DNA of 64,000 nt from Blastocladiella emersonii ATCC 22665 (GCA_025594325.1 JANHCV010000010.1:992001-1056000), one strand, 5' to 3'; shown: positions 21,101-29,933, counted from the first letter of the stretch. A program made the numbers and translations. Notes: generated by a model from the sequence alone, not told the origin.

Positions 21101-21520
21101 GTTGCGCATGAACGAGAGCGACGTCGAGAAGTCGTTCTCCTCGTCGCGTCCCGCGGCGGCGCGGTCCGCCGACGAGCCCCACTGGGCCAGGTCGCGCTGG
21201 AACGCGGCCAGCTCGAGCTCGCCCGTCATGTTGAGCGCGCTGGCGTCGCCAAAGCCGAGACGCGAGTGCGCAAACTTGTCGGGGCGGCGCGAGGCGGTGC
21301 TCTCGGCGAGCCCGTTGAGGTCCGAGATGGCGGAGATGGACGCCTCGAGCATCGGGTCGGCGCGGGCCCAGTCGAGCAGCGCGGCGCGGTCCTCGTCCTC
21401 GACGTGCGCCAGCTGCGCGCGGAGCTCGCGCATATACCGGTCGCTGATGGACGCGTCCGTGTCGTTGGCGGCGGATGGCCGCGGCGCGGGGGCCGATGTC
21501 GCGGCGACGGGTGGAGCCAT
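18146..21520 (-). CDS. CEP57: Cep57-like centrosomal/basal body protein
   Basis: A single open frame gives 1124 aa. The N-terminus (about 1-100) has short helices; residues about 150-480 are disordered and rich in Ser, Thr, Pro and Ala. A coiled coil occupies about 490-600, followed by a charged Arg/Ser/Asp stretch. At about residue 900 comes the Cep57 microtubule-binding signature (IPVPFVVGKSAGKSFSVPVN, then LQRALSLAKAHAPHKCPHC), close to the IPFVAGxSxxxSHSVxxNVQ pattern of vertebrate Cep57. A further helix (RQHLYVELARAINENG...) matches the rest of that domain. Cep57 proteins localise to centrosomes and bind microtubules; related fungal proteins act at spindle pole bodies. In a flagellated organism a centriole/basal body role is natural. 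The CPHC...H pair could bind zinc. The gene is divergent from DNAL4. Confidence 0.75.
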   Translation of the reverse strand: MAPPVAATSAPAPRPSAANDTDASISDRYMRELRAQLAHVEDEDRAALLDWARADPMLEASISAISDLNGLAESTASRRPDKFAHSRLGFGDASALNMTGELELAAFQRDLAQWGSSADRAAAGRDEENDFSTSLSFMRNYPVPELPSRRTVSYVNPADEDGARRAYLPDLTGTFGDPDTSAIPLADRTGHGDVTAAAIDVSAWNPRGHADEDDEEEDEDDAAFEFHPSPPSQSLRADEDDVDAADRTHNTTAHRISVSPPPPTLPPLNLESVRLGSTATSVGSSPSDKAETPTGYDSRRRGSATIRASATAPSTGSSRSPASASSAQRAAVPTDATVTPRTLAQHLRPAPAPAASGSPRTASSSSPRTAAAAPAPTAPRPVVSPRLPSPTHDAGSSGEDSDTTQAELPEYRSLPPVVSTPSRRTHTNGPNGAAADPASASRSRVTPRSQHHPPTAAAAAAATPRSPPAAASSTPSSSATDSPPSLFSLHHHHAGTDLASAVAQLSQEVRSLTADRDTLRTRLDTVRGADLARIHALEKEIKSLKATLEIVHADRHAKSHEAARARRELEDARDRCRSLEDVVCEQRGMIEEFQAKVHGHAAAAAAAAAVPVARRERDSGVAVDVSPPPPPQPPRAEPTVAVTAAHREAWTSPRSPNSTTSTMRPAPEPRVRATSPLPDPLTIITPTSASSASLASPAPPRSEASVQTEATVTGLAAASSADRDEARVRALKRAMEHEFRNRLRKLAERKFARKSEESALRELGDGIQQQQEQRPREDKERRRRDRSRDRYDSGNENQYYDHYAERGPSSSSRRARSASPGGDHHDHDQHYCSHGYRSRSRSRSRERSPDAHMQPTEASARRVSQTRAATQQRGKSAGRAPTSAPVRPPAHTVARVGAAANEAIPVPFVVGKSAGKSFSVPVNLQRALSLAKAHAPHKCPHCPYEPSGDGTPHVHAPMAVLAAHLDPSPRIRRLDDERQHLYVELARAINENGGAAGVARTEQHERTQKIIRRLAVIEAELEELLAAEHGDEVKPAPPPQQQRKQQATTTATGKGKTPAGSPRRAPPPRPEPSSSSRPRASGRDSPTGRAAPPGHVPLRAIEKPLIRNLGLLRTTHLAQQALQR

Positions 21521-21917
21521 GGTCGGCAGGTCTGGGAGGGGGGAGTATGCGGTCGGTGGGTGAGCCGAGGATCACGGCGCAATGAGGATGATGGCGGGCG
21601 GTAGTCACCTAGCACAGTGCAGCTAGTCCGAGTCGACGAGATGCATGGGGTGCCGCCGTCGTGGCGCGGTTTCGTGGTGGATGAGCGGAGAGGAGAACGC
21701 GCGGCCCGACGCGTCTCGCCGCCCTCTCCCCCCGTCACCTGAGCTCCCCCTGAGCCTCCGCGTGACCGCGAGACGCGTCTCGCACCTGCACGCGCGCCGC
21801 CGCCGTCGCCGCCGTCGCGGTCCTCGAGTCCGCGGCCATCGCGAGGGTCGCGGACCACCCTGACGGCATCCATGAAAGCGTAACCGAACCACCACCACCA
21901 ACAACTGATCCAGCACC
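21521..21917. promoter_or_regulatory. Divergent promoter of Cep57-like gene and DNAL4
   Basis: These 397 bp separate the two divergent ATGs. They contain two copies of GACGCGTCTCGC, at about 21708 and 21773, the second within the palindrome GAGACGCGTCTC. I saw no convincing RFX X-box. Shared control of two centrosomal/flagellar genes is plausible inference. Confidence 0.5.
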
Positions 21918-22357
21918 ATGGCGGCAGTGTCCGACTCGAACCCGAACCTGGCCGACACCAAGGGGTCGGGCGGCGACGGCAAGGCGGCCGGCGGTGACGT
22001 CAAGGACGACAAGGACGCGCGCAAGGTGTTCAACTACCCGCTGGTCAAGGTGCGCTTCCTCGGCCCTCTCGCTCACACCACTCCATCGCTAACGTCTTCC
22101 TCCCAAAACAGTACACGGACATGTCCGAGGAGCTGCGCGTCGAGACGGTCGACATGGTGGTCACGTACCTCGAAAAGCACCCGGGCAACTACGAGGCCGC
22201 GGCCAAGAGCATCAAGGAGGTCATGGACAAGAAGTGCGGCACCTCGTGGCACGTCGTCATCGGCGAGGGCTTCGAGTTCGAGATCACCTACGAGGTCAAG
22301 AACATGCTCTTCATGTACTTTGCCTCGTTCGGCGTGCTGCTGTGGAAGGCGAGCTAG
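21918..22357 (+). CDS. DNAL4: Dynein light chain 4 (DNAL4-type, LC8 superfamily)
   Basis: Two exons (21918-22049, 22112-22357) encode 125 aa; the 62-nt intron has donor GTGCGC and acceptor CAG. The first exon is a variable polar leader ending FNYPLVK. Exon 2 is the LC8-like core: YTDMSEELRVETVDM, KSIKEVMDKKCGTSWHVVIG, EGFEFEITYEVKNMLFMYF and a C-terminal LLWKAS. The GTSWHVVIGEGF and ITYEVKN patterns match DNAL4 better than the generic LC8 chain (PTWHCIVGRNF). DNAL4 is associated with axonemal dynein, so the gene is evidence for a motile flagellum at some life stage. Confidence 0.88.
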
Positions 22358-22544
22358 CTGATCGGTTTGCCCAAAACAGTGCGCGGGTCGCCTATGTACA
22401 TAAATATATCAACGTCGGTTCACAATGGCGGGCGGGAGTGGGGAGGGGCGGGCAGTGAGTGGCGGGGGTGACTAGGAGGGAGAGTGGGTGGGGTAATCAG
22501 AGAGAGGAGAACGGGTTCACAGGGACGAACGAACGCTCCCTCAC

Positions 22545-22982
22545 TCACTCGGCCGCGGCCGCGTCGTCCGACTTGCGCTTGCGCACGGCGCGCTTCTTGG
22601 GCTCGTCGCCGTCCGCGAGCGGCGCCGCCGACGCCGGTGGCGCGTCCTCGACCTTGGACGCAATGTCGCGCAGAAAGTCGAACTTGTCCGTGGCCATGAT
22701 GGCCGCCTTCATGTGGCCCGGATGCAGTTTCCGCGCGTGGTGGGCTGCGGCCACCCCGACCGACTCGTCGAGCAGCGTCTGCATGAACAGCTCGAGCGCC
22801 TTGGAGATGAGCACCGGCGTCGACTGCGCCACCTTGCCCACGTCCTCGTCGAGCTGCATGATCTTCTTGATGCGCGCCTACGAGTGTGCCTAGCGGGTTA
22901 GGGACCAACGGTTCACCGCATCGCGGGCGCGAGAGCAGCGTACCACGGGGAACTTGGTCTTGTACTTTTTGTTCATCTTCAT
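22545..22982 (-). CDS. DRAP1: NC2-alpha / DRAP1 histone-fold transcription repressor subunit
   Basis: Two exons (22982-22944 and 22877-22545) encode 123 aa; the 66-nt intron starts GTACGC. The joined N-terminus reads MKMNKKYKTKFPV then ARIKKIMQLDEDVGKV, the opening of the DRAP1/Bur6 histone fold. The fold continues with STPVLISKALELFMQTLLDE and ends KFDFLRDIAS, as in human DRAP1. A short Ala/Pro linker and a basic KKRAVRKRKS tail follow, probably nuclear-localising. NC2-alpha pairs with NC2-beta (Dr1), binds TBP on DNA and blocks TFIIA/TFIIB. The NC2-beta gene is not in this window. The gene is convergent with DNAL4 and divergent from NAA38. Confidence 0.88.
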
Positions 22983-23409
22983 GGTTGCGGTGGAGGGCGG
23001 GTGCTGATCACTCGGGGGTGGCAGGTGGTGGGTGGCACAGGGACTGCTTGGCACGGGCGAGCCGTGGTCGTGGTCGTGGTCGAGGGTCGGGGTCAGGGAA
23101 CCGGGCGGCCCGCTGCTGCGTGGCAAAAGTGGATCTTAGGCTCGGTGCGATGCATGGTGTGTGTGGAGGCTCCCCGCCGCGGGTATTTGTACTGGTGGAG
23201 GCGTGCTTTGACCGCGGTCGAGCGCGCGGGCTGAGCTGGCTCGAGCACCGAAAACTCGCAAAACCAAGCCCGCGCCGTCTCCCAGCCCCCACGTGCGAGG
23301 TCACGCCCGCGTTTCACTTGCCACGGGGACACGCGACGCGGGCGCGCTGATCGCTTCTGCCCCGTCTTGCGCTAGCTCCATCTATCTCAGCAACACGTAA
23401 CTCTATGCA
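22983..23409. promoter_or_regulatory. Divergent promoter of NC2-alpha and NAA38
   Basis: This is a 427-bp gap between two divergent start regions. It is GC-rich, with a (G)TGGTCGTGG-type repeated tract near 23060-23090. No specific factor site is recognised. Confidence 0.4.
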
Positions 23410-23864
23410 ATGAAGGCAAGCGCCATGAATCTATCAGTCGTCTGAGGTCTGAAGCTGACTTGTCTGCCACCGCGCCGCCAACAGCGCTCCGCGTCCGCCC
23501 TCAGCGACTCGGCCATCGCCCACGACGTGGCCGCCGCCAAGCTGCGCGGCGTCATCGACTCGCAGATCCGCGTCACCGTCACCGACGGCCGGTGCTTCCA
23601 GGGCCTGCTGCGGTGCACCGACCGCGACCGGAACCTGGTCCTCACCGACGCGACCGAGCACAGCCCCGGCGGTACGCTTCGGCCCGCTTCGCCACGCCGG
23701 TCGCCCACTGACACCCGTTCGCTCCAGGCAAGGAGCGGTACCTCAACATGATCCTGGTCCCCGGCGCGCACATCGTCAAGGCCGAGCTGTACGACTCGCT
23801 GCTGGAAAAGGCCAACGCCGCGGGCCAGGTCGCTGCGCAAGAGGCAGCAGAAGAGTCGGCATGA
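23410..23864 (+). CDS. NAA38: NAA38/LSMD1, Sm-fold auxiliary subunit of the NatC N-acetyltransferase
   Basis: The core exons are secure: 23485-23671 and 23728-23864, joined over a 56-nt intron (donor GTACGC). They encode KLRGVIDSQIRVTVTDGRCF, LLRCTDRDRNLVL and LVPGAHIVKAEL, the Sm1/Sm2 pattern of NAA38 (TDGR...CTDRD...MVPGxHIV). The first exon is uncertain. Either ATG AAG at 23410-23415 is spliced through a GC-AG donor (AAG|GCAAGC, 69-nt intron), or ATG at 23425 is used with a 48-nt GT-AG intron. Both are in phase and change only two to four residues. Total length is about 110 aa. NatC acetylates nascent proteins that begin with Met followed by a hydrophobic residue. Confidence 0.8.
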
Positions 23865-23927
23865 CGAGCGAGTTTATACTACTACCCATTACTACTAGCG
23901 AAAATGTACAGTTCATCCGATCACCAC

Positions 23928-26900
23928 TTAGCGAGCCACACCGGCCCCAGGCCCGCCGCGTGCGCGGCCCGGCTCCTCGCTCGCACGGCGCACCGCCGTC
24001 GACGCGGCGGCCGCCAGTCCCGCGGCCATCCCGTGCACTGACTTGACCGGGACCGGAATCCCACCGGCCGACTTGCGCACCGACGCAAACGCCGCGGCCG
24101 CCGCGTGCCCGACGGGTGCCGTCGCACGCCGCCCGAGCGTCTGCGGGACGTACTCGACGACCGATTCGGTATCGAGACACGTCCACTTCTGCTTCGCCCG
24201 CTCGCGCGCCGCGGGCGTGACGGCGCGGCACTGGCTGAAGTTGACGACCGCGAGCTGCGGCGGCGCCGTGTCTCCGTCCGCGAGCAGGTCGAGCATGGCG
24301 TCGTCGACGCGCACGCACCCGCGCATCCCGAGCCGCTCGAGCTTGCGGCACCCGCGCGCGATCGTGGCGACCGACGCGTGCGAGACGAGCGACCCGCAGA
24401 AGCTCACGTCGAGCGTGCGCAGGTGCGTGAGACCCGCGAGGCTCACGGCCGAATCCTCGGACAGCGCGCAGCAGAAGGCGAGCCCGAGCGTGTGCAGCGA
24501 CGGGCACACGCTGCAGATCGCGGCGAGCGCGATGTCGCTTAGCAGCGAGCAGTCGCCCAGGATCAGCGTCTCGAGCGACCACGCTGCCGAAATGGCCGGC
24601 CATACCAGGAACGCGTCGTCGCGCAGGCCCGTGCACCGCTGCAGGTTCAGCGAGCGCAGGTGGCGCAGCGTGTCCCACGTCGTCGTCACGGCCGTCGTGA
24701 GGGGTGCGGCGGCGGCGGCGGTGAGCGGGAGTACCGGCGCCGTCTCGGTCGTCGTGGTCGCGGGCGCCGACTGCGGCCCTTCCTCGCTCGGCTTCGGTGC
24801 GGCGGACGACGTCGACGACGTCTCGAGCGCGAACATGGCCGCCGAGAGCGCCTTGCAGTACCCGAGCGACAGCTCCTCGAGTTTGGGGAACATGAGCAGG
24901 CACTTGCGCAGGGCCACGTCGTCCATCTTGCGCAGGTTCGACAGGTCGACGGACCGCACGCTCGGCAGCGTCTGCGCCACGGCCGTTGCCGCGAACGCCG
25001 CGGGCGAGATCTCCCAGCACCCGTGCAGGTTCAGGTCCGTGAGAATGGCGCACCGCTGCAGGAACGGCGTGATCCCGGCGTCCGTCACGGCGAAACAGCC
25101 CTTGAGGTTCATGCGCTTGATGAAGGGGCCGCTACGTATCCCGGAAAGTGTGAGTTTTCCGTTGACGGCGAGTGAGAGAAGAGTAACGTACCAGCCCTGC
25201 GCAACAATCGCGAGCGCCGCGTCGTCAAACGTCTTGAGCCCGCCGAGATCCACGTCGGCGCACCACGCCTCGCGGTGGTTCTGGAACCAGTGCACCATAT
25301 CGAGGCACGCGACGCGCAGGCGGAACCGCTCGCGCACGGGGAGCCCGCGCACGATGCGCGCCGCGACGCGCGGGTGCTCGAAGAAGACGGACTGCAGCGT
25401 GACGCTCGGCACGCTGTTGAGCCCGCTCGCCGTGCTCGCGCCCACCGACGACTCGCAGCTCATGGTGCGCCGGCCCAGGTCGAACGTGCTGCCCGTCGCC
25501 GACCCCGGCGTCAGGCTCTCGGTGCTCGCCGCGAACCGCGACGACGACTTGACGCCGAGCGACGCCGTCACCGAGTTGGCCGCCATCGCCGCCACCGCCT
25601 TGGCCGCCGACTCGTTGGCCATCTTCATGAGCCGCGGGTCCGACCACACGGCCACGCTCGCGCGGCGCCGCGACGGGTTGAGCGCCGCGATCGCCGACAC
25701 GTGCTTGTTCGGGTTGGCGGGCGTCGCCGGGAGCTCGACAACGACAGCGGCGGCGGGTGGGGCGGGACCAGGCGCGCACGGGTCGTACTCGGCGGACCCG
25801 CTCCCGGCACTGTCGGCGTGGTCGAACGTGATGGCGGGGGTCCCGTCGAGCTCGTCGACCGAGTTGACGGCGCTCGTGTGCCGCGACGTGGCCGCCGACG
25901 ACGCCGGGTTCGACGACGAGTCGTGGAAGCTGTCGTCCTCGTTCTCCTCCTCCTCCTCGGCCAGACCAAAACTGCCGCCGGCGCCCGTCCCGCCGCCGCC
26001 GCTGCTCGCGCGCGAGAGCCCGTGCTCGGAGCCCGCCGACAGCGTCGAGTGCGACTGGTGCTTGCTCCCCGAACCAAGGCCCAGCGCGCCGACGGGGCCC
26101 GAGAACAGGCTCATCATGTCCTGCAGCCCGATCCCGCCGCCCGAGCTCGGCGAAATGGCCATGTCCGTCGCGGCAGTCGCGCCCGACGAGCCCGCGGACA
26201 GGAGCGAGAGCGGGGCGAGGCTGCCGCCCGACGTCGCGGCGTGGAACTCGGTCGTCGCCGCGTGCGAGCCCGGCGGGGACGCCGCCGCGGGCGAAATGGC
26301 GCTACCGCTGTTGGACCGCATGGTGCTGCTGGTACTTGGGTTGAGCGACGCCGCGCCGCCTCCGGCGTTGGCCGAGGCTGTCGCCATGGCCGCAAGCGCC
26401 TGCGAAAAGGCCATGGGCGAGATGGACGCGCGGCGGCTTGGGCCCGCTGACGCGGCGCCCGTCCCGCCGATCGTGTGGCCCGGCGTCGTCGCGCCGGTCT
26501 CGACCTGCTGCTGCTGCATGTACAGGCGCTGGTTCGGGTGCAGCGCGGCGATCCGCGCCTCGGCCGCCTGGCGGATCCGCTCCTCGACGGCGGGCCGGAA
26601 CCGCGCGTTGATCACGTCGCGCAGGTCGCCGCGCTGCAGGACCATGAGCACGCTGCGCTCGGTCGCCACCACGCTCGCGGTGCGCCGGATGCCCTCCATG
26701 ACCATGGCGATCTCGCCGAAGAACGAGCCCGCCGAGTGCGTCGCGTACACGGACTCGCCGTCCTTGGACGTCACGGCCACGGCGCCGCGCAGGATCAGGA
26801 ACAGCGCGCGGCCCTCCTCGCCGGCCCGGATCAGCACGTCGCCCGGCGTGACGTGGCGCATGGTGCCGAGCGTCGCGAGCGCGCGGAAGAAGCCCGGCGC

Positions 26901-27122
26901 TTCGGCGTCGAGGCCCGCGAACAGCGGGTGCATCCGCAGCATCGACTCGAGGTCGAAACCCGGCGAGCTGGCAGGGGCGGGAGCCGGGGCGGGTACGGAG
27001 GGGATATGGTGGTGGATGGTAGTGGTAGTGGTGGTATGCGGAGCCGGCGGCGTCGCGGGATCGTGCGCCGCGGCCGCGGCCGCCGCGGGGTCGGACGACG
27101 ACGGTGTCGCGGGATGGCTCAT
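23928..27122 (-). CDS. Cyclic-nucleotide-binding-domain protein with F-box-like/AMN1-type leucine-rich repeats
   Basis: Two exons (27122-25192, 25131-23928) encode about 1044 aa. The 60-nt intron (25132-25191, donor GTACGT) is in frame and stop-free, so it is easily read as coding; removing it turns WYVTLL...SGPF into a normal LRR. The start is the ATG opening MSHPATPSSS. Residues about 53-175 form a cNMP-binding domain (HPLFAGLDAEAPGFFRAL, GDVLIRAGEEGRALFLILRG, SFFGEIAMVMEGIRRTASVV), including the FGE...R cassette that contacts cAMP/cGMP. A disordered region with Gly/Ser/Ala stretches follows (about 190-555). The C-terminal half has AMN1-like LRRs (MNLKGCFAVTDAGITPFLQR, LNLHGCWEISP). A signal-gated ubiquitin-ligase adaptor is one idea, but no canonical F-box is seen. 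Confidence 0.82.
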   Translation of the reverse strand: MSHPATPSSSDPAAAAAAAHDPATPPAPHTTTTTTIHHHIPSVPAPAPAPASSPGFDLESMLRMHPLFAGLDAEAPGFFRALATLGTMRHVTPGDVLIRAGEEGRALFLILRGAVAVTSKDGESVYATHSAGSFFGEIAMVMEGIRRTASVVATERSVLMVLQRGDLRDVINARFRPAVEERIRQAAEARIAALHPNQRLYMQQQQVETGATTPGHTIGGTGAASAGPSRRASISPMAFSQALAAMATASANAGGGAASLNPSTSSTMRSNSGSAISPAAASPPGSHAATTEFHAATSGGSLAPLSLLSAGSSGATAATDMAISPSSGGGIGLQDMMSLFSGPVGALGLGSGSKHQSHSTLSAGSEHGLSRASSGGGGTGAGGSFGLAEEEEENEDDSFHDSSSNPASSAATSRHTSAVNSVDELDGTPAITFDHADSAGSGSAEYDPCAPGPAPPAAAVVVELPATPANPNKHVSAIAALNPSRRRASVAVWSDPRLMKMANESAAKAVAAMAANSVTASLGVKSSSRFAASTESLTPGSATGSTFDLGRRTMSCESSVGASTASGLNSVPSVTLQSVFFEHPRVAARIVRGLPVRERFRLRVACLDMVHWFQNHREAWCADVDLGGLKTFDDAALAIVAQGWYVTLLSLAVNGKLTLSGIRSGPFIKRMNLKGCFAVTDAGITPFLQRCAILTDLNLHGCWEISPAAFAATAVAQTLPSVRSVDLSNLRKMDDVALRKCLLMFPKLEELSLGYCKALSAAMFALETSSTSSAAPKPSEEGPQSAPATTTTETAPVLPLTAAAAAPLTTAVTTTWDTLRHLRSLNLQRCTGLRDDAFLVWPAISAAWSLETLILGDCSLLSDIALAAICSVCPSLHTLGLAFCCALSEDSAVSLAGLTHLRTLDVSFCGSLVSHASVATIARGCRKLERLGMRGCVRVDDAMLDLLADGDTAPPQLAVVNFSQCRAVTPAARERAKQKWTCLDTESVVEYVPQTLGRRATAPVGHAAAAAFASVRKSAGGIPVPVKSVHGMAAGLAAAASTAVRRASEEPGRARGGPGAGVAR
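25132..25191 (-). other. 60-nt stop-free in-frame intron
   Basis: Donor GTACGT and acceptor CGTAG, length a multiple of three and no stop. Splicing restores AQGCGPFIKRMNLKGC, a regular LRR, which argues for an intron rather than coding sequence. Confidence 0.75.
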
Positions 27123-27941
27123 GCTTGATTCATATGCGAGCGAGCAGGCGGTGTTCCGATCGCGTGGAGTGGGGGGTTTCGGGAGGTTGCGTTGTACTGG
27201 ATCGCGGAAAGTAGGCTCTGGGTTGGAGCGCATGCGATGCACCAAGATGGGCCCGCGAATTTGGTCGCTGGCCGTAATATTGCCGCGAGGCCGTGTGAGT
27301 GCGAGACAGTGGAGACATCACGTGCGCGGTGCGAGACGCGTGTCACGCGTCGGTGGTTGCGCGCTCGACTTGGACCGAAACATTGGCGATGTGGGGCTCG
27401 CACTGGGTGCAATATGTGACTGTGAAGCGGTTACATACGATTTAAAGCTAAGGGAACATCGTACCGAGGCCGCGAAGGCAGTCGATGGAGCGCTTCGATG
27501 GCACGAAGCAGCGTGTCTGCGCGGTCCGGATCCTGTCGCTGTGCCGGGACTAGGGTCTCAGAATGCTTCCGCACATCATAACTCGCTTTCGGACCGATCC
27601 AGGTAAAGGGTGGCCATCGATATACATGTCGGACGCGAGCTGCATCAGGTCATCAAGGCAACGATCGACGTCCCCATCATCGAAACCACCAGTCAATATC
27701 AGCGGCATCTTCGACTGAGTCGAGTGAAGTCCGGGCATCAACGCGATGCGTCACTTCGTGCGCAAGACTCACTCGCACCTTGGCGTGACTGCGAAGCGGC
27801 GGACAGATGGCCCACATGGCGGCGGCCAGCGCGGCCGACGCCCTGGCCGACGCCCACCTGGACACCTCTTCGTCCGCTTCGCAACGGATCGCCGCTCTCC
27901 CAACCTCGACACCCCCTCCAGAAAACGTAAACGAATGAACC
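27123..27941. other. Intergenic region, divergent starts on either side
   Basis: These 819 bp lie between two divergent genes. They include GAGACGCGTGTCACGCGTC near 27330. Short open frames (minus 27550-27741 and others) have no recognisable domain, and no RNA gene was seen. Confidence 0.45.
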
Positions 27942-29933
27942 ATGGACTTCATGCAATGTAAACTAGCGGTTCCAAATATCATCGAGAACATCCTGGTCCA
28001 CGCGGTCTACTTGCTTGACAGCGACGACCTGGACAGCATGCGAGCCTGCCTCCACGTCCTGCCACGCGCGTTCATCCCCGGCGTGACTCGTGCGGTTCTG
28101 GACCGCCTTCCTTACCTCGACGCCGATTACGCGACAAGGACGGGCGACGCTGAGCTGCTGTGGATCCTATCAGGATATGGGTCGTCGATTCAGGCAGCGC
28201 CAGTTGACTTTCAGTGCATTCACGAGGCGCTGCTTGAGGGCTACGACACGGTCGTTGCGTTCTGGCGAGACCGCTACGACGCTATCAAGGGTCTCCCGCG
28301 CCGCGTTTGCGACAACCGACTTGACGTTGCGCTCGCCGTGCATGAGCCTCGCCCACTCCTCGGTCCCGCGCCTGGTGACGCAGAGGTCGCCAAGCTGTTC
28401 CACTTGATCTCGACTGGTCAAATCGAGGAGCTTACAATCAAGGACAAACGGCTGACTTTCGAAGGTATTGCGACCCTCGACCATGCTCTCGCTTCGCCCA
28501 ACCAGCGCATAACCTCCGTTTCGCTCATCTGCTGCGACCTGAACACGGCCCGTATCCTTGCTCTGCGCCTGCCCGTGACCGTCACCACCCTCGACCTCAG
28601 CTTGCTTGTCCCCCAGGGGGTTGACGAGATCGTGCGGCAGCTGCCTTCCTCGTTGACCTCGCTCCGCCTGCAAGATTGTATGCTCTCCACGGCTAGTGCG
28701 TCTGCCTTACTTGCGCAACTTTCAACTTCGTTTCCTTCCCTCACGACGCTCGATCTTTCTGGCAACAAGTTTTACTTGGCTGATACGTCGACCTTACTTG
28801 CGCAACTTTCAACTTCGCTTCCTTCCCTCACGACACTTGATCGTTCTGACAACAAGTTCGACACGGCTAATGTTGAAGCAGCGACATTGCTCCCCTCCTC
28901 GACACTCGAACGACTCATTCTCCAACGCTGTTTTCCCCACGGCATCGACGGGACTCGGCTTATCGAGCAATTTCCACTTAGTCTGGTCGAGCTTGACCTC
29001 ACACACGGCACTGCAATTCCAATCCTAGACCAGCAGTGGGAATCACTACTGGCTTGGCTTCCCAAGCTTACTTGCCTCTCCAAACTCACGCTAGACTATT
29101 GCGCGGTGCCTATGTCCCGGCTGGTCGTGTCTCTCCCAGCATCCATTGCCAACATTTCGGTTTGTGGTGTATACCTCGACGACGCGATTGTACAGGCGTT
29201 TGACAACCATATGCTCCCGAAGCTGCACAAGCTAAAGCTCACTCCTTGGACCTCAAGGCCAGCCCGCATCAACGTCTTGGCACTTCAGTTGCTCTGGGAG
29301 TCCTTGAATGCCCCAGATCCCATAGTTTTGGGCCCGGCGCTACCTGTAACACTCACAGAGCTGGAGTTCCACTTCAACGACGTCGAGGATTTGCGCCGTG
29401 CCAGATTGATCGCTGAATTCGTGGACCCGCTCTCTCACTTCCGCGGCAAGCTGCAGTCCCTCACGTTGGTTGGGTTCGATGCACAGTATCACACCATGGA
29501 TCAAGTTACTCAACCAATTCCTCCGTCGCTGCGCACGTTCGAGATTCGGAACTTCATAGGGCGAATGGGAAACTGGGAGCCTCCGCTTGAACGCTTGCCA
29601 AAGGGTCTCGTACACCTTTCGGTCCGAGGCGCAGAGCTTGAGCATCACGCAGTCCGTGCGCTCGCCTCATGGCTCCAGCACGCCGGCTCGTTGAAGTCGC
29701 TCTCGCTTTGTTCGTGCGCTTTCACAAGTGACGCGTTGTCGCTGTTGATTCCGGCGCTGCCCGATTCGCTTGAATCAATTGATTTGACCGAGAACAGTTG
29801 CGTCAACGATGCGACCGTCGATGCGCTCATGTCTCGAGCCCTGCCCATGCTCTCAACTGTGGTGGTTGACGATACACGCGTCACGACGGAGGGCAAGGTG
29901 CGACTCGAGGTGCTTACTGGCATCGCGGCGTGA
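27942..29933 (+). CDS. F-box-like / ankyrin-like / leucine-rich-repeat protein
   Basis: A single exon encodes 663 aa. The N-terminus (VPNIIENILVHAVYLLDSDD) matches the F-box-like opening shared with the genes at 35267, 36461, 44581 and 47152. Two or three ankyrin-like helices follow (RTGDAELLWILSGYG, IHEALLEGYDTVVAFWRDRY). From about residue 170 to the end are LRRs of 24-29 residues (SVSLICCDLNTARILALRLP, LTTLDLSGNKF, SIDLTENSCVNDATVDALM). An 87-bp unit is tandemly duplicated at 28707-28880, adding one repeat. LRR plus an F-box-like module suggests a substrate adaptor of an SCF-type ligase, but this is inference. It has lower GC at third positions than the housekeeping genes nearby. Confidence 0.75.
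   Translation: MDFMQCKLAVPNIIENILVHAVYLLDSDDLDSMRACLHVLPRAFIPGVTRAVLDRLPYLDADYATRTGDAELLWILSGYGSSIQAAPVDFQCIHEALLEGYDTVVAFWRDRYDAIKGLPRRVCDNRLDVALAVHEPRPLLGPAPGDAEVAKLFHLISTGQIEELTIKDKRLTFEGIATLDHALASPNQRITSVSLICCDLNTARILALRLPVTVTTLDLSLLVPQGVDEIVRQLPSSLTSLRLQDCMLSTASASALLAQLSTSFPSLTTLDLSGNKFYLADTSTLLAQLSTSLPSLTTLDRSDNKFDTANVEAATLLPSSTLERLILQRCFPHGIDGTRLIEQFPLSLVELDLTHGTAIPILDQQWESLLAWLPKLTCLSKLTLDYCAVPMSRLVVSLPASIANISVCGVYLDDAIVQAFDNHMLPKLHKLKLTPWTSRPARINVLALQLLWESLNAPDPIVLGPALPVTLTELEFHFNDVEDLRRARLIAEFVDPLSHFRGKLQSLTLVGFDAQYHTMDQVTQPIPPSLRTFEIRNFIGRMGNWEPPLERLPKGLVHLSVRGAELEHHAVRALASWLQHAGSLKSLSLCSCAFTSDALSLLIPALPDSLESIDLTENSCVNDATVDALMSRALPMLSTVVVDDTRVTTEGKVRLEVLTGIAA
28707..28880 (+). repeat. 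87-bp tandem duplication encoding one 29-residue LRR
   Basis: Copies at 28707-28793 and 28794-28880 share LLAQLSTS(F/L)PSLTTLD and diverge mostly in the last 25 bp. The first reads LDLSGNKF and the second LDRSDNKF. The unit is exactly one LRR, so the frame is preserved. Confidence 0.85.

Noticed and set aside
24043-27606. 1187-codon open frame antisense to the cNMP/LRR gene
   Set aside because: Longer than the sense gene, but Ser/Arg/Ala-rich low complexity without domains; the sense strand has clear cNMP and LRR motifs.
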